Assembly: GCF_020510445.1 (NCBI RefSeq)
Contig: NZ_JAHBAG010000001.1
Coordinates: 3,014,501 to 3,078,500 of the forward strand
Source of the DNA: Hydrogenophaga taeniospiralis
Lineage (GTDB): Bacteria > Pseudomonadota > Gammaproteobacteria > Burkholderiales > Burkholderiaceae_C
Length of the DNA: 64,000 bases
Direction of reading: 5' to 3'
Part shown: in pieces, positions 37,633 through 46,436 of the stretch
Layout of the letters: the number at the start of each line of letters is the position of its first letter
Position numbering within the stretch: position 1 is the stretch's first letter
Program-made: the position numbers and the translations under genes
Notes under the pieces: generated by a model
What the model saw: only the letters and a program-made list of their open reading frames with translations
Database searches by the model: none
Told to the model about the DNA's origin: nothing

Positions 37633-37893
37633 ATGGAACTGACTGATAACCACCGCCGTTACTGGCGGAAAAACCTCAACATCACGGCCATATTGCTTGC
37701 AATCTGGTTCGTGGTGACATTCGTCCTGAGTTACTTTGCGCGAGAACTGAGCTTCAACTTCTTTGGCTGGCCGTTCAGTTTCTGGATGGGTGCCCAGGGC
37801 GCGCTGGTGGTGTACTGCCTGATCATCGGGTACTACGCTTGGTACATGAACAAACTCGACATCGAACACGGTGTCGAAGAGACCGAGGAATAA
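37633..37893 (+). CDS. DUF4212 small symporter subunit (copy 2)
   Basis: An 86-residue DUF4212 protein: NHRRYWRKNLNITAILLAIW opening, two helices (AILLAIWFVVTFVLSYFA and FWMGAQGALVVYCLIIGYYA), tail NKLDIEHGVEE. The ATG at 37633 is preferred to upstream ATGs at 37597 and 37618 because GGAGG lies eight bases before it. The symporter follows after four bases. Paralogue of the gene at 22459, but closer to the canonical family wording. Confidence 0.9.
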   Translation: MELTDNHRRYWRKNLNITAILLAIWFVVTFVLSYFARELSFNFFGWPFSFWMGAQGALVVYCLIIGYYAWYMNKLDIEHGVEETEE

Positions 37894-37897
37894 CACC

Positions 37898-40015
37898 ATG
37901 GCAGGCATGTTCGAAACCAAGGCGGGTATGAGCGCCGGGGACTCCAACCGGGCGTTCCGCAAACAACTCAGCAAGGTGTACACGTGGTACACGGGCGGTT
38001 TTCTGGGTTTTGTGGTTGTTCTGGCGGTCCTGGAGCAGATGGGTTTGCCACGCGAGTGGATCGGCTTCATCTTCCTTCTCGCCACCATTGGCCTGTATGC
38101 CGGTATTGGCATCATGAGTCGCACCACCGATGCGGCCGAGTACTACGTGGCCGGACGCCGCGTGCCCGCGGTCTACAACGGCATGGCCACGGGCGCGGAC
38201 TGGATGTCGGCGGCGTCCTTCATCGGCATGGCCGGCACGCTCTACCTGACCGGCTACGGCGGCCTTGCCTTCATCATGGGATGGACAGGAGGCTATTGCC
38301 TGGTGGCGCTGTTTCTTGCGCCGTACCTGCGCAAGTTTGGCCAGTTCACCATTCCCGACTTTCTGGGCGAGCGGTACGGCGGCAACCTGCCGCGCTTCAT
38401 TGGCATCTTCGCCGCGATCCTGTGCTCGTTCACCTACGTCGTGGCACAGATCTATGGCGTGGGCATCATCACCTCGCGCCTGACCGGTGTGGCGTTTGAA
38501 CTGGGCGTGTTCCTCGGTCTGGGCGGCATTCTGGTCTGCTCTTTCCTGGGCGGCATGCGCGCGGTCACCTGGACGCAGGTGGCGCAGTACATCATCCTGA
38601 TCGTGGCCTACATGATTCCGGTGGTGTGGCTCTCGGTGAAACAGACCAGCATTCCAGTGCCGCAGGCCATCTACGGCTACCAGCTGGAGAAGGTCACGGC
38701 CAAGGAAAAGCTGCTGACCAACGATCCCAAAGAGCTGGAAGTGCGCGCCATCTACAAGAAGCGTTCGGACGATCTGGCCGCCAAACTCAATGACCCGGGC
38801 GCTGCGCTGGCCGCCGACAAGGCCGCTGCCGAAGCCAAGCTGGCCGAGTTGCGCGCAGCGAACGCGCCGTCGGCGGACATTTCCGCCGCGGAGAAGGCGG
38901 TGTCTGCGCTGCCCAAGGACGAAGCTGCGGCGAAAAAAGCCTGGACAGCGGCGAAGGCTTCGGCTGACGGCAAGGCCAAACCGCTCAATGGCATGCCTCC
39001 CCATGCTCAGCAGTTTGCCGGCGACCCGAACGGGGATGCCAAGGCCGTGGAAGCTTATGACACCTCGCGTCGCAACTTCCTGGCGCTGATCTTCTGCCTG
39101 ATGATCGGTACGGCCGCACTCCCCCACATCCTGATGCGCTACTACACGGTGCCCAGTGTGAAGGAAGCCCGGCAGTCGGTGACCTGGTCGCTGTTCTTCA
39201 TCTTTCTGCTCTACTTCACCGCGCCGGCCCTGGCTGTGCTGGTGAAATACGAGGTGTTCCACATGGTGGTGGGTACACCGTTCGATCAGTTGCCCGCCTG
39301 GGTATCTTCGTGGAACAAGGTCGATCCGACACTGATGGCGATCACCGACATCAACAAGGACGGCATCCTGCAGCTCGGCGAGATGACCATTGGTGGCGAC
39401 ATCGTGGTGCTGGCGACGCCGGAAATCGGAGGACTGCCCTACGTGATCTCGGGTCTGGTGGCCGCCGGTGGTCTGGCTGCTGCGCTGTCCACCGCCGACG
39501 GCTTGCTGCTGACCATCGCCAACGCGCTGTCGCACGACCTCTATTACAAGATGATCGACCCCAACGCTTCCACTGCACGCCGCGTGACCATTTCGAAAGT
39601 CCTGCTGCTGATCGTGGCGCTGCTGGCGGCTTACACGGCGGCGCAGAAGCCGGCGGACATCCTGTTCCTGGTTTCGGCGGCCTTCTCGTTCGCTGCGGCG
39701 GCGTTCTTCCCTGCGCTCGTGCTGGGTATCTTCTGGAAGCGCGCCACGGGCATCGCTGCCTCTGCAGGCATGCTCGCCGGCCTGGGCATCACGTTCTACT
39801 ACATGGTCACCACCCAGCCTTGGCTGCGTGGGGTGTTTGGCGTGACCTCGCCGGTGGAACTCTGGTGGGGCATTCAGCCCATTTCGGCAGGACTTTTCGG
39901 TGTGCCCGTGGGCTTTGCCGTGATCATCCTGCTCAGTCTGGTGACGCCGGAGCCCAGTCGCAAGGTGCAGGAACTGGTGGAGCACGTGCGCTACCCCAAC
40001 CTGCGCTCGGCCTGA
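37898..40015 (+). CDS. sodium:solute symporter, VC_2705 subfamily, with long insertion (copy 2)
   Basis: A 705-residue symporter, about 100 residues longer than copy 1. Shared signatures: [71 protein letters not shown]. The extra length is an Ala/Lys/Glu-rich, coiled-coil-like insertion at about 248-380. A second loop contains a canonical EF-hand calcium loop, DINKDGILQLGE, at residues 484-495. The small DUF4212 subunit gene lies four bases upstream. Likely imports acetate or other short organic acids; substrate inferred from family and neighbours. Followed by a terminator. Confidence 0.92.
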   Translation: MAGMFETKAGMSAGDSNRAFRKQLSKVYTWYTGGFLGFVVVLAVLEQMGLPREWIGFIFLLATIGLYAGIGIMSRTTDAAEYYVAGRRVPAVYNGMATGADWMSAASFIGMAGTLYLTGYGGLAFIMGWTGGYCLVALFLAPYLRKFGQFTIPDFLGERYGGNLPRFIGIFAAILCSFTYVVAQIYGVGIITSRLTGVAFELGVFLGLGGILVCSFLGGMRAVTWTQVAQYIILIVAYMIPVVWLSVKQTSIPVPQAIYGYQLEKVTAKEKLLTNDPKELEVRAIYKKRSDDLAAKLNDPGAALAADKAAAEAKLAELRAANAPSADISAAEKAVSALPKDEAAAKKAWTAAKASADGKAKPLNGMPPHAQQFAGDPNGDAKAVEAYDTSRRNFLALIFCLMIGTAALPHILMRYYTVPSVKEARQSVTWSLFFIFLLYFTAPALAVLVKYEVFHMVVGTPFDQLPAWVSSWNKVDPTLMAITDINKDGILQLGEMTIGGDIVVLATPEIGGLPYVISGLVAAGGLAAALSTADGLLLTIANALSHDLYYKMIDPNASTARRVTISKVLLLIVALLAAYTAAQKPADILFLVSAAFSFAAAAFFPALVLGIFWKRATGIAASAGMLAGLGITFYYMVTTQPWLRGVFGVTSPVELWWGIQPISAGLFGVPVGFAVIILLSLVTPEPSRKVQELVEHVRYPNLRSA

Positions 40016-40078
40016 TGCGCCGCATCGAGCCTTGAAGCCATCCGCCCGGCGACCTGACGCCGGTCGGATTTTCCAGAA

Positions 40079-40110
40079 CCCGGCCAGTTTTGCGACTGGC
40101 CGGGTTTTTT
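40079..40110 (+). terminator. terminator after the symporter operon
   Basis: Perfect 10-bp stem CCCGGCCAGT / ACTGGCCGGG (40079-40088 and 40095-40104) with a six-base loop and six Ts. It lies 63 bases past the symporter stop and overlaps the -35 box of the next promoter. Confidence 0.92.
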
Positions 40111-40118
40111 GCTAGAAT
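40090..40118 (+). promoter_or_regulatory. probable promoter of the rpsF operon
   Basis: -35 TTGCGA (40090-40095), 17-base spacer, -10 TAGAAT (40113-40118), 99 bases before rpsF. The -35 lies in the loop and descending arm of the upstream terminator, so the two elements share sequence. Confidence 0.55.
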
Positions 40119-40216
40119 CGCGGGCTTGCCTTGCTGCACCCCGAATCGACGCTGGGGGCAGCTCACCTCAAGCGCCCACGCATCGTGTGGGCGTTGTCCA
40201 TCCACAAGGAGAGTCT

Positions 40217-40591
40217 ATGCGTCACTACGAAATCGTTTTGCTGATCCATCCGGATCAAAGCGAACAGGTTCCGGCCATGCTGGAACGTTACAAGGGCATG
40301 ATCACCGCCGGTGGCGGCCAGATCCACCGTGTTGAAGACTGGGGTCGCCGTCAGTTGGCCTACCAGATCAACAAGCTGTCCAAGGCCCACTACCTGTGCG
40401 TCAACATCGAGGCCGATCAGGCCGTGATGGCCGAACTGGAACACGCTTTCAAGTTCAACGACGCCGTGCTGCGCCACCTGACCGTTCTGCGCAAGAAGGC
40501 CGACACCGGCCCATCTTCCATGATGAAGGCGGTCGAGCGCGAAGAAGCCCGCAAGTCCCAGCAACAACCGCAGGAACAGGCCGCGGCGTAA
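40217..40591 (+). CDS. rpsF: 30S ribosomal protein bS6
   Basis: Ribosomal protein bS6, 124 residues, of the 30S platform where it pairs with bS18. The start [20 protein letters not shown] and the segment [18 protein letters not shown] are diagnostic. AAGGAG is located seven bases upstream of the ATG. The low-complexity Gln-rich end ([12 protein letters not shown]) is typical of the order. First gene of rpsF-priB-rpsR-rplI; in other bacteria the bS6-bS18 complex can bind the operon leader. Confidence 0.97.
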   Translation: MRHYEIVLLIHPDQSEQVPAMLERYKGMITAGGGQIHRVEDWGRRQLAYQINKLSKAHYLCVNIEADQAVMAELEHAFKFNDAVLRHLTVLRKKADTGPSSMMKAVEREEARKSQQQPQEQAAA

Positions 40592-40616
40592 ACGCGCTGC
40601 GTGACGTCGTCAGCGG

Positions 40617-40904
40617 GTGAACCAGCTTCAAATGTCCGCCGTGGTGGTGCAGGTGCAGAGCCTGCGTTACACACCGGCAGGCGTTCCGGCCTTGAACATC
40701 GTGCTCGAACACGAGTCCGAGGTCGTTGAAATGGACACTCCCAGACAGGTGAAGCTGCAACTGAGGGCCGTGGCCTTCGGGGCCCAGGCCGAAACGCTGT
40801 CCCGCCAGGGGCTTGATGCGGTTTGTGAGTTTCACGGGTTTCTGACGAATGCGCGCAACGGCAAAGGCGTTGTGTTCCATATCCAAGATTTCAGCAAGAC
40901 ATAG
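40617..40904 (+). CDS. priB: primosomal replication protein N (PriB)
   Basis: PriB, 95 residues, a single OB-fold protein that helps PriA-dependent restart of stalled forks. Its place between rpsF and rpsR is diagnostic; motifs [20 protein letters not shown] and [20 protein letters not shown] fit. A GTG start at 40617 is used, giving N-terminus [11 protein letters not shown]; an internal ATG at 40632 is possible. Confidence 0.92.
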   Translation: MNQLQMSAVVVQVQSLRYTPAGVPALNIVLEHESEVVEMDTPRQVKLQLRAVAFGAQAETLSRQGLDAVCEFHGFLTNARNGKGVVFHIQDFSKT

Positions 40905-40915
40905 GAAGGCCCATC

Positions 40916-41197
40916 ATGGCTGCACCCAAACGTTTCAACAAAGACAAGCGCCCCAAGCGCAACACCCAATCGCTGCTGTTCAAGCGCAAGCGCTTCTGCC
41001 GCTTCACCGTGGCGAACGTCGAAGAAGTCGACTACAAGGACGTGGACGTCCTGCGTGACTTCATCGCCGAAAACGGCAAGATCATCCCCGCGCGCCTGAC
41101 CGGCACGCGTGCCTTCTACCAGCGCCAGGTCAACACCGCCATCAAGCGTGCCCGCTTCCTGGCCATGTTGCCTTACAGCGACCAGCACCGCGTCTGA
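40916..41197 (+). CDS. rpsR: 30S ribosomal protein bS18
   Basis: Ribosomal protein bS18, 93 residues, basic, binding next to bS6 on the 30S platform. Diagnostic: [20 protein letters not shown] and [20 protein letters not shown] followed by [17 protein letters not shown] lies eight bases upstream of ATG. Complete. Confidence 0.97.
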   Translation: MAAPKRFNKDKRPKRNTQSLLFKRKRFCRFTVANVEEVDYKDVDVLRDFIAENGKIIPARLTGTRAFYQRQVNTAIKRARFLAMLPYSDQHRV

Positions 41198-41210
41198 AAG
41201 AGAGCCTGAC

Positions 41211-41663
41211 ATGCAAATCATTCTGCTCGACAAAGTTGTCAACCTCGGTGCCCTGGGCGATGTGGTCAAGGTCAAGGACGGCTACGCCCGCAACTTCCTG
41301 ATCCCCTCGGGCCGCGCCCGCCGCGCGACCCAATCGGCCATCGCCGAATTCGAAGCCCGCCGTGCCGAGCTCGAAAAAGTGGCCGCCGCCAAACACGCCG
41401 AAGCTGTTGCTCTGGGTGAGAAGCTCGCCGCCGTGACGGTCAAGCTGTCGCAAAAGGCTGGTGTGGACGGTCGCCTGTTCGGTTCCGTCACCAACCACGA
41501 CGTGTCCGAAGAGCTGAACAAGCAAGGCTTCAAGGTCGCCAAGTCGCAAGTGCGTATGCCCAATGGTCCGCTGAAGAACGTGGGTGATTACACGGTGAGC
41601 GTGAACCTGCACACCGACGTGACGGTCGACGTCAACGTTTCCGTGCTGGGCGAAACCGCCTGA
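41211..41663 (+). CDS. rplI: 50S ribosomal protein bL9
   Basis: Ribosomal protein bL9, 150 residues. The N-terminal domain [20 protein letters not shown] and [13 protein letters not shown] binds 23S rRNA, a long helix ([20 protein letters not shown]) links to the C-terminal domain ([16 protein letters not shown]). Last ribosomal gene of the operon, followed by a terminator and then dnaB. Confidence 0.97.
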   Translation: MQIILLDKVVNLGALGDVVKVKDGYARNFLIPSGRARRATQSAIAEFEARRAELEKVAAAKHAEAVALGEKLAAVTVKLSQKAGVDGRLFGSVTNHDVSEELNKQGFKVAKSQVRMPNGPLKNVGDYTVSVNLHTDVTVDVNVSVLGETA

Positions 41664-41697
41664 TTCCGCGCGCAGGCGCCTGCGCGCCTCGCCCGAG

Positions 41698-41729
41698 AGC
41701 CGCTGTCCTGACGGACCGCGGCTTTTTTC
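41698..41729 (+). terminator. terminator between rplI and dnaB
   Basis: Stem AGCCGCTGTCC / GGACCGCGGCT (41698-41708 and 41713-41723) with one mismatch, loop TGAC, then six Ts. Another GC-rich dyad lies just upstream near 41669-41686. dnaB therefore probably has its own promoter in 41730-41870. Confidence 0.85.
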
Positions 41730-41882
41730 TTTTTCAGACGATGGTCGCGACGCAGCACGCTGTCGAGGGTGTGCCGGGGGCTTTCCCGCGAAATCCACGC
41801 GCCGTGCACCGCTTGTCCACAGGGTTGTCCAATGACGCGCACCCGTGTCGGGCGTACCATTGCAGATCAACCAAGAAAGCCC

Positions 41883-43310
41883 ATGGCTGCAGTTTTTTCG
41901 AGCTCCTTCCCGTCCTTCGATGCCAGCCTGGAAGAGGTTGGCCTGGGGGGCGATCCCCAGATCAATCAGTTGCGGGTGCCCCCGCACTCCATCGAAGCCG
42001 AATCCAGCGTTCTCGGGGGGTTGCTGCTGGATAACGCGGCCTGGGACCGGGTCGCCGATCTGGTCAACGACTCCGATTTTTACCGCTACGAACACCGGTT
42101 GACCTATTCGGCCATCGCCACCCTGGTCAATGCCAGCAAGCCGGCGGACGTGGTGACCGTTTACGAGCACTTGCAGAATCTGGGCAAGGCCGAAGAGGCG
42201 GGTGGCCTGGCTTATCTGAACTCGCTGGCGCAGTACGTGCCCAGCGCGGCCAATATCCGGCGCTACGCCGAGATCGTGCGCGAACGTGCGATCCTGCGCA
42301 AACTGATCGCGGCGAGCGATGAAATAGCGACCGCTGCCTTCAACACGCAAGGCCGGCCGGTCGAAAAAATCCTGGACGAGGCCGAGCAGAAGATCTTCCA
42401 CATCGGGGAAGAGGGCTCGCGCATGAAGGAGGGCTTTCAGGGTATGGACACGCTGGTGGTCGATCTGCTCGACCGCGTGCAAGAGATGGCGGACAACCCG
42501 AACGACATCACCGGTGTGCCCACTGGCTTCATCGATCTGGACCGCATGACATCGGGCTTGCAGGCGGGCGACCTCGTGGTGCTGGCCGCCCGACCGTCCA
42601 TGGGCAAGACCGCCTTCGCCATCAACATCGCCGAACACGTGGCGCTCAATGAAGGGCTGCCGGTGGCGGTGTTCTCCATGGAAATGGGGGCGTCCCAGCT
42701 GGCCGTGCGTATCGTCGGCTCAATCGGTCGTATCAACCAGAGCCACCTGCGCAACGGCAAGCTCACCGATGACGAGTGGCCGCGCCTGACCGAGGCGATC
42801 GAGAAGCTGCGCAACGTGTCGCTGCACATCGATGAAACCCCGGGTCTGTCCGCCAGCGTGCTGCGCGCCAATGCCCGGCGGCTTTCGCGGCAGTGCGGCA
42901 AGCTGGGTCTGATCGTGGTCGACTATTTGCAGCTCATGAGCGGCAACGGTGGCGACGGTGACAACCGTGCTTCCGAGCTGGGTGAGATTTCGCGCGGCCT
43001 GAAAATGCTCGCCAAGGAGCTGCAGTGCCCGGTGATCGCGCTCTCGCAGCTCAACCGCAGCGTGGAGCAGCGCACCGACAAGCGCCCCATGATGAGCGAC
43101 CTGCGCGAATCCGGCGCCATTGAGCAGGATGCGGACATCATCATGTTCATCTACCGCGATGAGTACTACACCAAGGATGCGTGCAAGGAGCCGGGCGTGG
43201 CCGAAATCATCATTGGCAAACAGCGTAACGGCCCCACCGGCACCGTGAAACTGGCGTTCCTGAACATGCTCACACGTTTCGAGAGTCTGGCGGGCGGCGG
43301 CGATTTCTGA
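41883..43310 (+). CDS. dnaB: replicative DNA helicase DnaB
   Basis: DnaB, 475 residues, the hexameric 5'-3' helicase of the replication fork. The N-terminal DnaG-interacting domain begins INQLRVPPHSIEAESSVLGG; the RecA-like motor has Walker A RPSMGKTAFA (Lys242), the Walker B IVVDYLQLMSG, and the DnaB motifs DLRESGAIEQDADIIMFIYR and IIGKQRNGPTG. No intein. The ATG at 41883 is preceded by AAGAAAG. Its position after rplI is usual for Burkholderiales. Confidence 0.97.
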   Translation: MAAVFSSSFPSFDASLEEVGLGGDPQINQLRVPPHSIEAESSVLGGLLLDNAAWDRVADLVNDSDFYRYEHRLTYSAIATLVNASKPADVVTVYEHLQNLGKAEEAGGLAYLNSLAQYVPSAANIRRYAEIVRERAILRKLIAASDEIATAAFNTQGRPVEKILDEAEQKIFHIGEEGSRMKEGFQGMDTLVVDLLDRVQEMADNPNDITGVPTGFIDLDRMTSGLQAGDLVVLAARPSMGKTAFAINIAEHVALNEGLPVAVFSMEMGASQLAVRIVGSIGRINQSHLRNGKLTDDEWPRLTEAIEKLRNVSLHIDETPGLSASVLRANARRLSRQCGKLGLIVVDYLQLMSGNGGDGDNRASELGEISRGLKMLAKELQCPVIALSQLNRSVEQRTDKRPMMSDLRESGAIEQDADIIMFIYRDEYYTKDACKEPGVAEIIIGKQRNGPTGTVKLAFLNMLTRFESLAGGGDF

Positions 43311-43395
43311 TCGCGCGGCCATCGCTGTCGGATTTCTTCAAGACCCACGGCGTTTCCATCGGTAGAGTCCGGGGCTCTCTGTTCAAGGAGTCTCT

Positions 43396-43785
43396 ATGCA
43401 ACTGGGTTACACCATCCTGTACGTCGAGGACGTCAAACGGTCCGTCGAGTTCTACCAACAAGCCTTTGGCCTGGCCGCGAAGTTCGTCCACGAGGAGGGC
43501 GATTTCGGCGAGCTGGACACGGGCAGCACCTCGCTCGCGTTTTCCTCGCGTGAACTGATGCGCCGGCTGGGCAAACAGCCGCAGGCCGCCCGGGCCGACG
43601 CACCCTGTTTCGAGATCGCCTTCACGACCCCCGATGTGGCTGCCGCGGTGGAGCGTGCGGTGAACGCGGGGGCTGTGTTGGTGCAGGCTCCCCAGGCCAT
43701 GCCCTGGGGGCAGACGGTGGCCTATGTGTCCGACCGGGATGGATTCCTGGTCGAGCTCTGCACCCCGATGACCGGGTCGCCATAG
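43396..43785 (+). CDS. VOC (glyoxalase/bleomycin-resistance fold) protein
   Basis: A 129-residue vicinal-oxygen-chelate protein: YTILYVEDVKRSVEFYQQAF opening, two beta-alpha-beta-beta-beta modules, and the closing AYVSDRDGFLVELCTPM with the typical metal-ligand Glu. Members include glyoxalases, dioxygenases and resistance proteins; the specific activity cannot be told. AAGGAG stands seven bases upstream. Its 3' end overlaps the convergent regulator gene by 64 bases. Confidence 0.85.
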   Translation: MQLGYTILYVEDVKRSVEFYQQAFGLAAKFVHEEGDFGELDTGSTSLAFSSRELMRRLGKQPQAARADAPCFEIAFTTPDVAAAVERAVNAGAVLVQAPQAMPWGQTVAYVSDRDGFLVELCTPMTGSP

Positions 43786-44423
43786 CCCGACTGGGCCAAG
43801 AGGAAGCGCCATGAAGCGCTGGCCTGCGCGCGGGCTGGGGTGGTGCCCAGCCAGCGACGGAATTCTCGCGTCATGTGGGCCTGGTCCGAGAACCCGTGAT
43901 CGACCGCCAGTTCGGCCAGTGGCGCATCCGAAGACAGGGCCTGTGCCGAGCGGCGCAGCCGGGCCAGGCGCCTCCAGTAAACGGGTGTGCGGCCGGTGCC
44001 GCTGAGCAGCAGCCGTTCCAGGCTGCGTTCACTCAGGCCCAGCGCCCGAGCCGCGGTGGTTACGTTCGGCGCGGCTGCCAGCGCGTCGAGCGCTTCCGAC
44101 GTGCCGGCGTCCATGTGGGCGAAGGCTTCCAGCAGCGCGCATGCCCGCTGGATATCGGCCGGATCGCCCGCGCGTGCGAGCCGCAGCAAGGCATCGTTAT
44201 CGATGCGGACACCCGGTCGCAGGCGGTATCCGGTGTAGATCGCACCGGCAACGCTTTCAACGGTGTAGCCGCTGTCGGCCAGGGGCGAAACCAGCCATCG
44301 CGCGGGCTGCCCAGGGGCCTCCATGGCGATCAGGTCCCGACAGCCGTCGGGCACCACCAGCGTGCGGGACGCCGTAGGGCTGGCGTGTCTCCAGGCTTCG
44401 AGCAGGGCGGCGGGCCAGTTCAT
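43722..44423 (-). CDS. AraC-type helix-turn-helix regulator
   Basis: A 233-residue protein with an N-terminal sensor-like domain (VVPDGCRDLIAMEAPGQPAR, as in the DUF6597 type) and a C-terminal AraC DNA-binding domain holding two helix-turn-helix units (AARALGLSERSLERLLLSGT and LAELAVDHGFSDQAHMTREF followed by RRWLGTTPAR). Ligand and targets are unknown. It lies 21 bases downstream of phoH on the same strand and overlaps the VOC gene tail to tail, so each could reduce the other's expression; the VOC gene is a possible target. Confidence 0.85.
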   Translation of the reverse strand: MNWPAALLEAWRHASPTASRTLVVPDGCRDLIAMEAPGQPARWLVSPLADSGYTVESVAGAIYTGYRLRPGVRIDNDALLRLARAGDPADIQRACALLEAFAHMDAGTSEALDALAAAPNVTTAARALGLSERSLERLLLSGTGRTPVYWRRLARLRRSAQALSSDAPLAELAVDHGFSDQAHMTREFRRWLGTTPARAQASASWRFLLAQSGYGDPVIGVQSSTRNPSRSDT

Positions 44424-44444
44424 GCCCTCGCACCCGGTTCGAAA

Positions 44445-46241
44445 TCAGAGCACCTCGCTGGCGAAGTCGGCCAGTCGCGAGCGCTCGCCACGCGCCAGGG
44501 TGATGTGCCCGCCATGTGGCCAGCCCTTGAAGCGGTCCACGGCAAAGGTCAGCCCCGAGGAGCCTTCGGTGAGGTAGGGCGTGTCGATCTGCGCCAGGTT
44601 GCCCATGCAGATGATCTTGGTGCCGGGGCCGGCGCGCGTGATCAGCGTCTTCATCTGCTTGGGCGTCAGGTTCTGCGCTTCGTCGATGATGACGTACTTG
44701 TTCATGAAGGTGCGGCCGCGCATGAAGTTCATGCTCTTGACCTTGATGCGGCTGCGGATCAACTCATTGGTGGCGGCACGCCCCCATTCGCCGGCGTTGC
44801 CCCCATCGCCCTTGGCCAGGAATTCGAGGTTGTCGTCCAGCGCGCCCATCCAGGGGCCCATCTTTTCCTCTTCGGTACCGGGCAGGAAGCCGATGTCCTC
44901 GCCCACGCTCACCGTGGCACGCGTCATGATGATCTCGGTGTAGCGGCGGTCATCGAGCACCTGCGTGAGGCCGCTGGCCAGGGCCATCAAGGTCTTGCCC
45001 GTGCCGGCCGTGCCGGCGAGCGTCACGAAGTCAATCTCCGGGTCCATCAGCAGGTTCAGCGCGAAGTTCTGCTCGCGGTTGCGGCTGGTCACGCCCCACA
45101 CCGCATTCTTCAGGTGTGTGAAGTCCTTGAGCGTCTTGAGCACCGCGGTCTTGTCGCGGATCTCAGTGACCCGGGCGTACAGGGATGGTTCGCCGGGGGC
45201 TTCGAAATAGACGAACTGGTTGATGTAGAACTGCCCCACGGCCGGGCCACTGACCCGGTAGAAGGTGTGGCTGCCACTCTGCCAGCTCTCGATGGTCTTG
45301 CTCTGGCGCGTCCAGAAGTCCTGCGGCAGGGCGAGCGCGCCGGCATACAGCAATTCACCGTCGTCCAGGGTCTTGTCGTTCTGGTAGTCCTCAGCCGCCA
45401 GACCCAGCGCACGGGCCTTGACCCGCATGTTGATGTCCTTGGACACCAGAATGACTTCGCGCAGCGGATGCTTGTCGCGCAGAGCGTGCACCACGCCCAG
45501 AATCTGGTTGTCCGCCTTGCCCTGGGGCAGGCTGCTCGGGAGCTGGTTGTCCAGTGGCTCGGTCTGGAAGAACAGCAGGCCGCGTGCCGTCTGGTGGCCG
45601 GTGGCGGAGAGCTTGAGGCCGCGCGTCATGTCGCCGCCCTGCTGAGCAGCGAGGGCGTCCAGGGTGCGGCTGGTCTGCCGTCCATTGCGCGCCACCTCGG
45701 TCATGCCCTTTTTGTGGCCGTCGAGTTCTTCGAGCACGATCATCGGCAGGAAGATGTCGTGTTCCTCGAAGCGGAACAGGCTCATGGGGTCGTGCAGCAG
45801 CACATTGGTGTCGAGCACGAACAGGCGGGACAGCCCCGCGCCGTTCGGTCTGCCCGGTGAGCGGCGGCGGTTGCTGGCCACCGGCGAAGGGGTGGACGCC
45901 TTTTCCGCCACCGCGGGCAGGTCCTGGCGCGACTTCTCGATCCGTGCCTCGGTGGGTTGCACCACGGGCAGGGCGACGACGGTCGCTGTTCCTTCGGCCT
46001 TGGTTGGCGCCGAAGGCCTGTCGGTCGGGGGCGACTTGCGGGTGCGGCTCTGGGGGCTGCGGCGGCCTGTCTTGGGCGTCAATGCGGTGACGGTGGTCTC
46101 GACCCGTGGCGCGGGGGCTGCGACCGGCTGGGGCTGATCCAGCGTATCGGCAAGGTCGAACGGATCGTCTGCGGCTTTCAGGTTGTAGGCGTCGGGAGAG
46201 AGCAGGGCTGCGCGTTTGGAGGGGGCGGGTGGCAGTGGCAT
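44445..46241 (-). CDS. PhoH family ATPase with N-terminal PIN domain
   Basis: A 598-residue protein: a disordered basic N-terminus (1-135), a PIN-type ribonuclease domain (about 138-285; RLFVLDTNVLLHDPMSLF with Asp144 and Asp151), and a PhoH P-loop ATPase domain (about 385-598; Walker A GTAGTGKT at 410-417, Walker B YVIIDEAQNLTPKQMKTLIT). PIN-PhoH proteins are RNA helicase/ribonuclease fusions, studied in mycobacteria as PhoH2. The ATP part appears active. The long N-terminal extension is poorly ordered and the start could lie further downstream. The gene upstream (prxQ type) ends with its own terminator. Confidence 0.9.
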   Translation of the reverse strand: MPLPPAPSKRAALLSPDAYNLKAADDPFDLADTLDQPQPVAAPAPRVETTVTALTPKTGRRSPQSRTRKSPPTDRPSAPTKAEGTATVVALPVVQPTEARIEKSRQDLPAVAEKASTPSPVASNRRRSPGRPNGAGLSRLFVLDTNVLLHDPMSLFRFEEHDIFLPMIVLEELDGHKKGMTEVARNGRQTSRTLDALAAQQGGDMTRGLKLSATGHQTARGLLFFQTEPLDNQLPSSLPQGKADNQILGVVHALRDKHPLREVILVSKDINMRVKARALGLAAEDYQNDKTLDDGELLYAGALALPQDFWTRQSKTIESWQSGSHTFYRVSGPAVGQFYINQFVYFEAPGEPSLYARVTEIRDKTAVLKTLKDFTHLKNAVWGVTSRNREQNFALNLLMDPEIDFVTLAGTAGTGKTLMALASGLTQVLDDRRYTEIIMTRATVSVGEDIGFLPGTEEEKMGPWMGALDDNLEFLAKGDGGNAGEWGRAATNELIRSRIKVKSMNFMRGRTFMNKYVIIDEAQNLTPKQMKTLITRAGPGTKIICMGNLAQIDTPYLTEGSSGLTFAVDRFKGWPHGGHITLARGERSRLADFASEVL

Positions 46242-46278
46242 GGAGGGCGTTGTTGTTCAGCGCAGGATGAAAAAACAA

Positions 46279-46306
46279 AAAGCCGCCACGGTGACCGGGC
46301 GGCTTT
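46279..46306 (-). terminator. terminator after the PrxQ-type gene
   Basis: Perfect 9-bp stem AAAGCCGCC / GGCGGCTTT (46279-46287 and 46298-46306); on the minus strand it is followed by TTGTTTTTTC. It ends transcription of the peroxiredoxin gene before phoH. Confidence 0.85.
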
Positions 46307-46436
46307 CTGGGCTGCTGGGGGCAAGGAAAGAAGGAGGGGCTGACTGGCTTCCCGTTGTCATGAACCCATTATGCATGACTGCCGTGACAGGCCCATACCC
46401 ATCACGGGGAGTGGGGTGTCGAGGCCGTCCCGGCGT

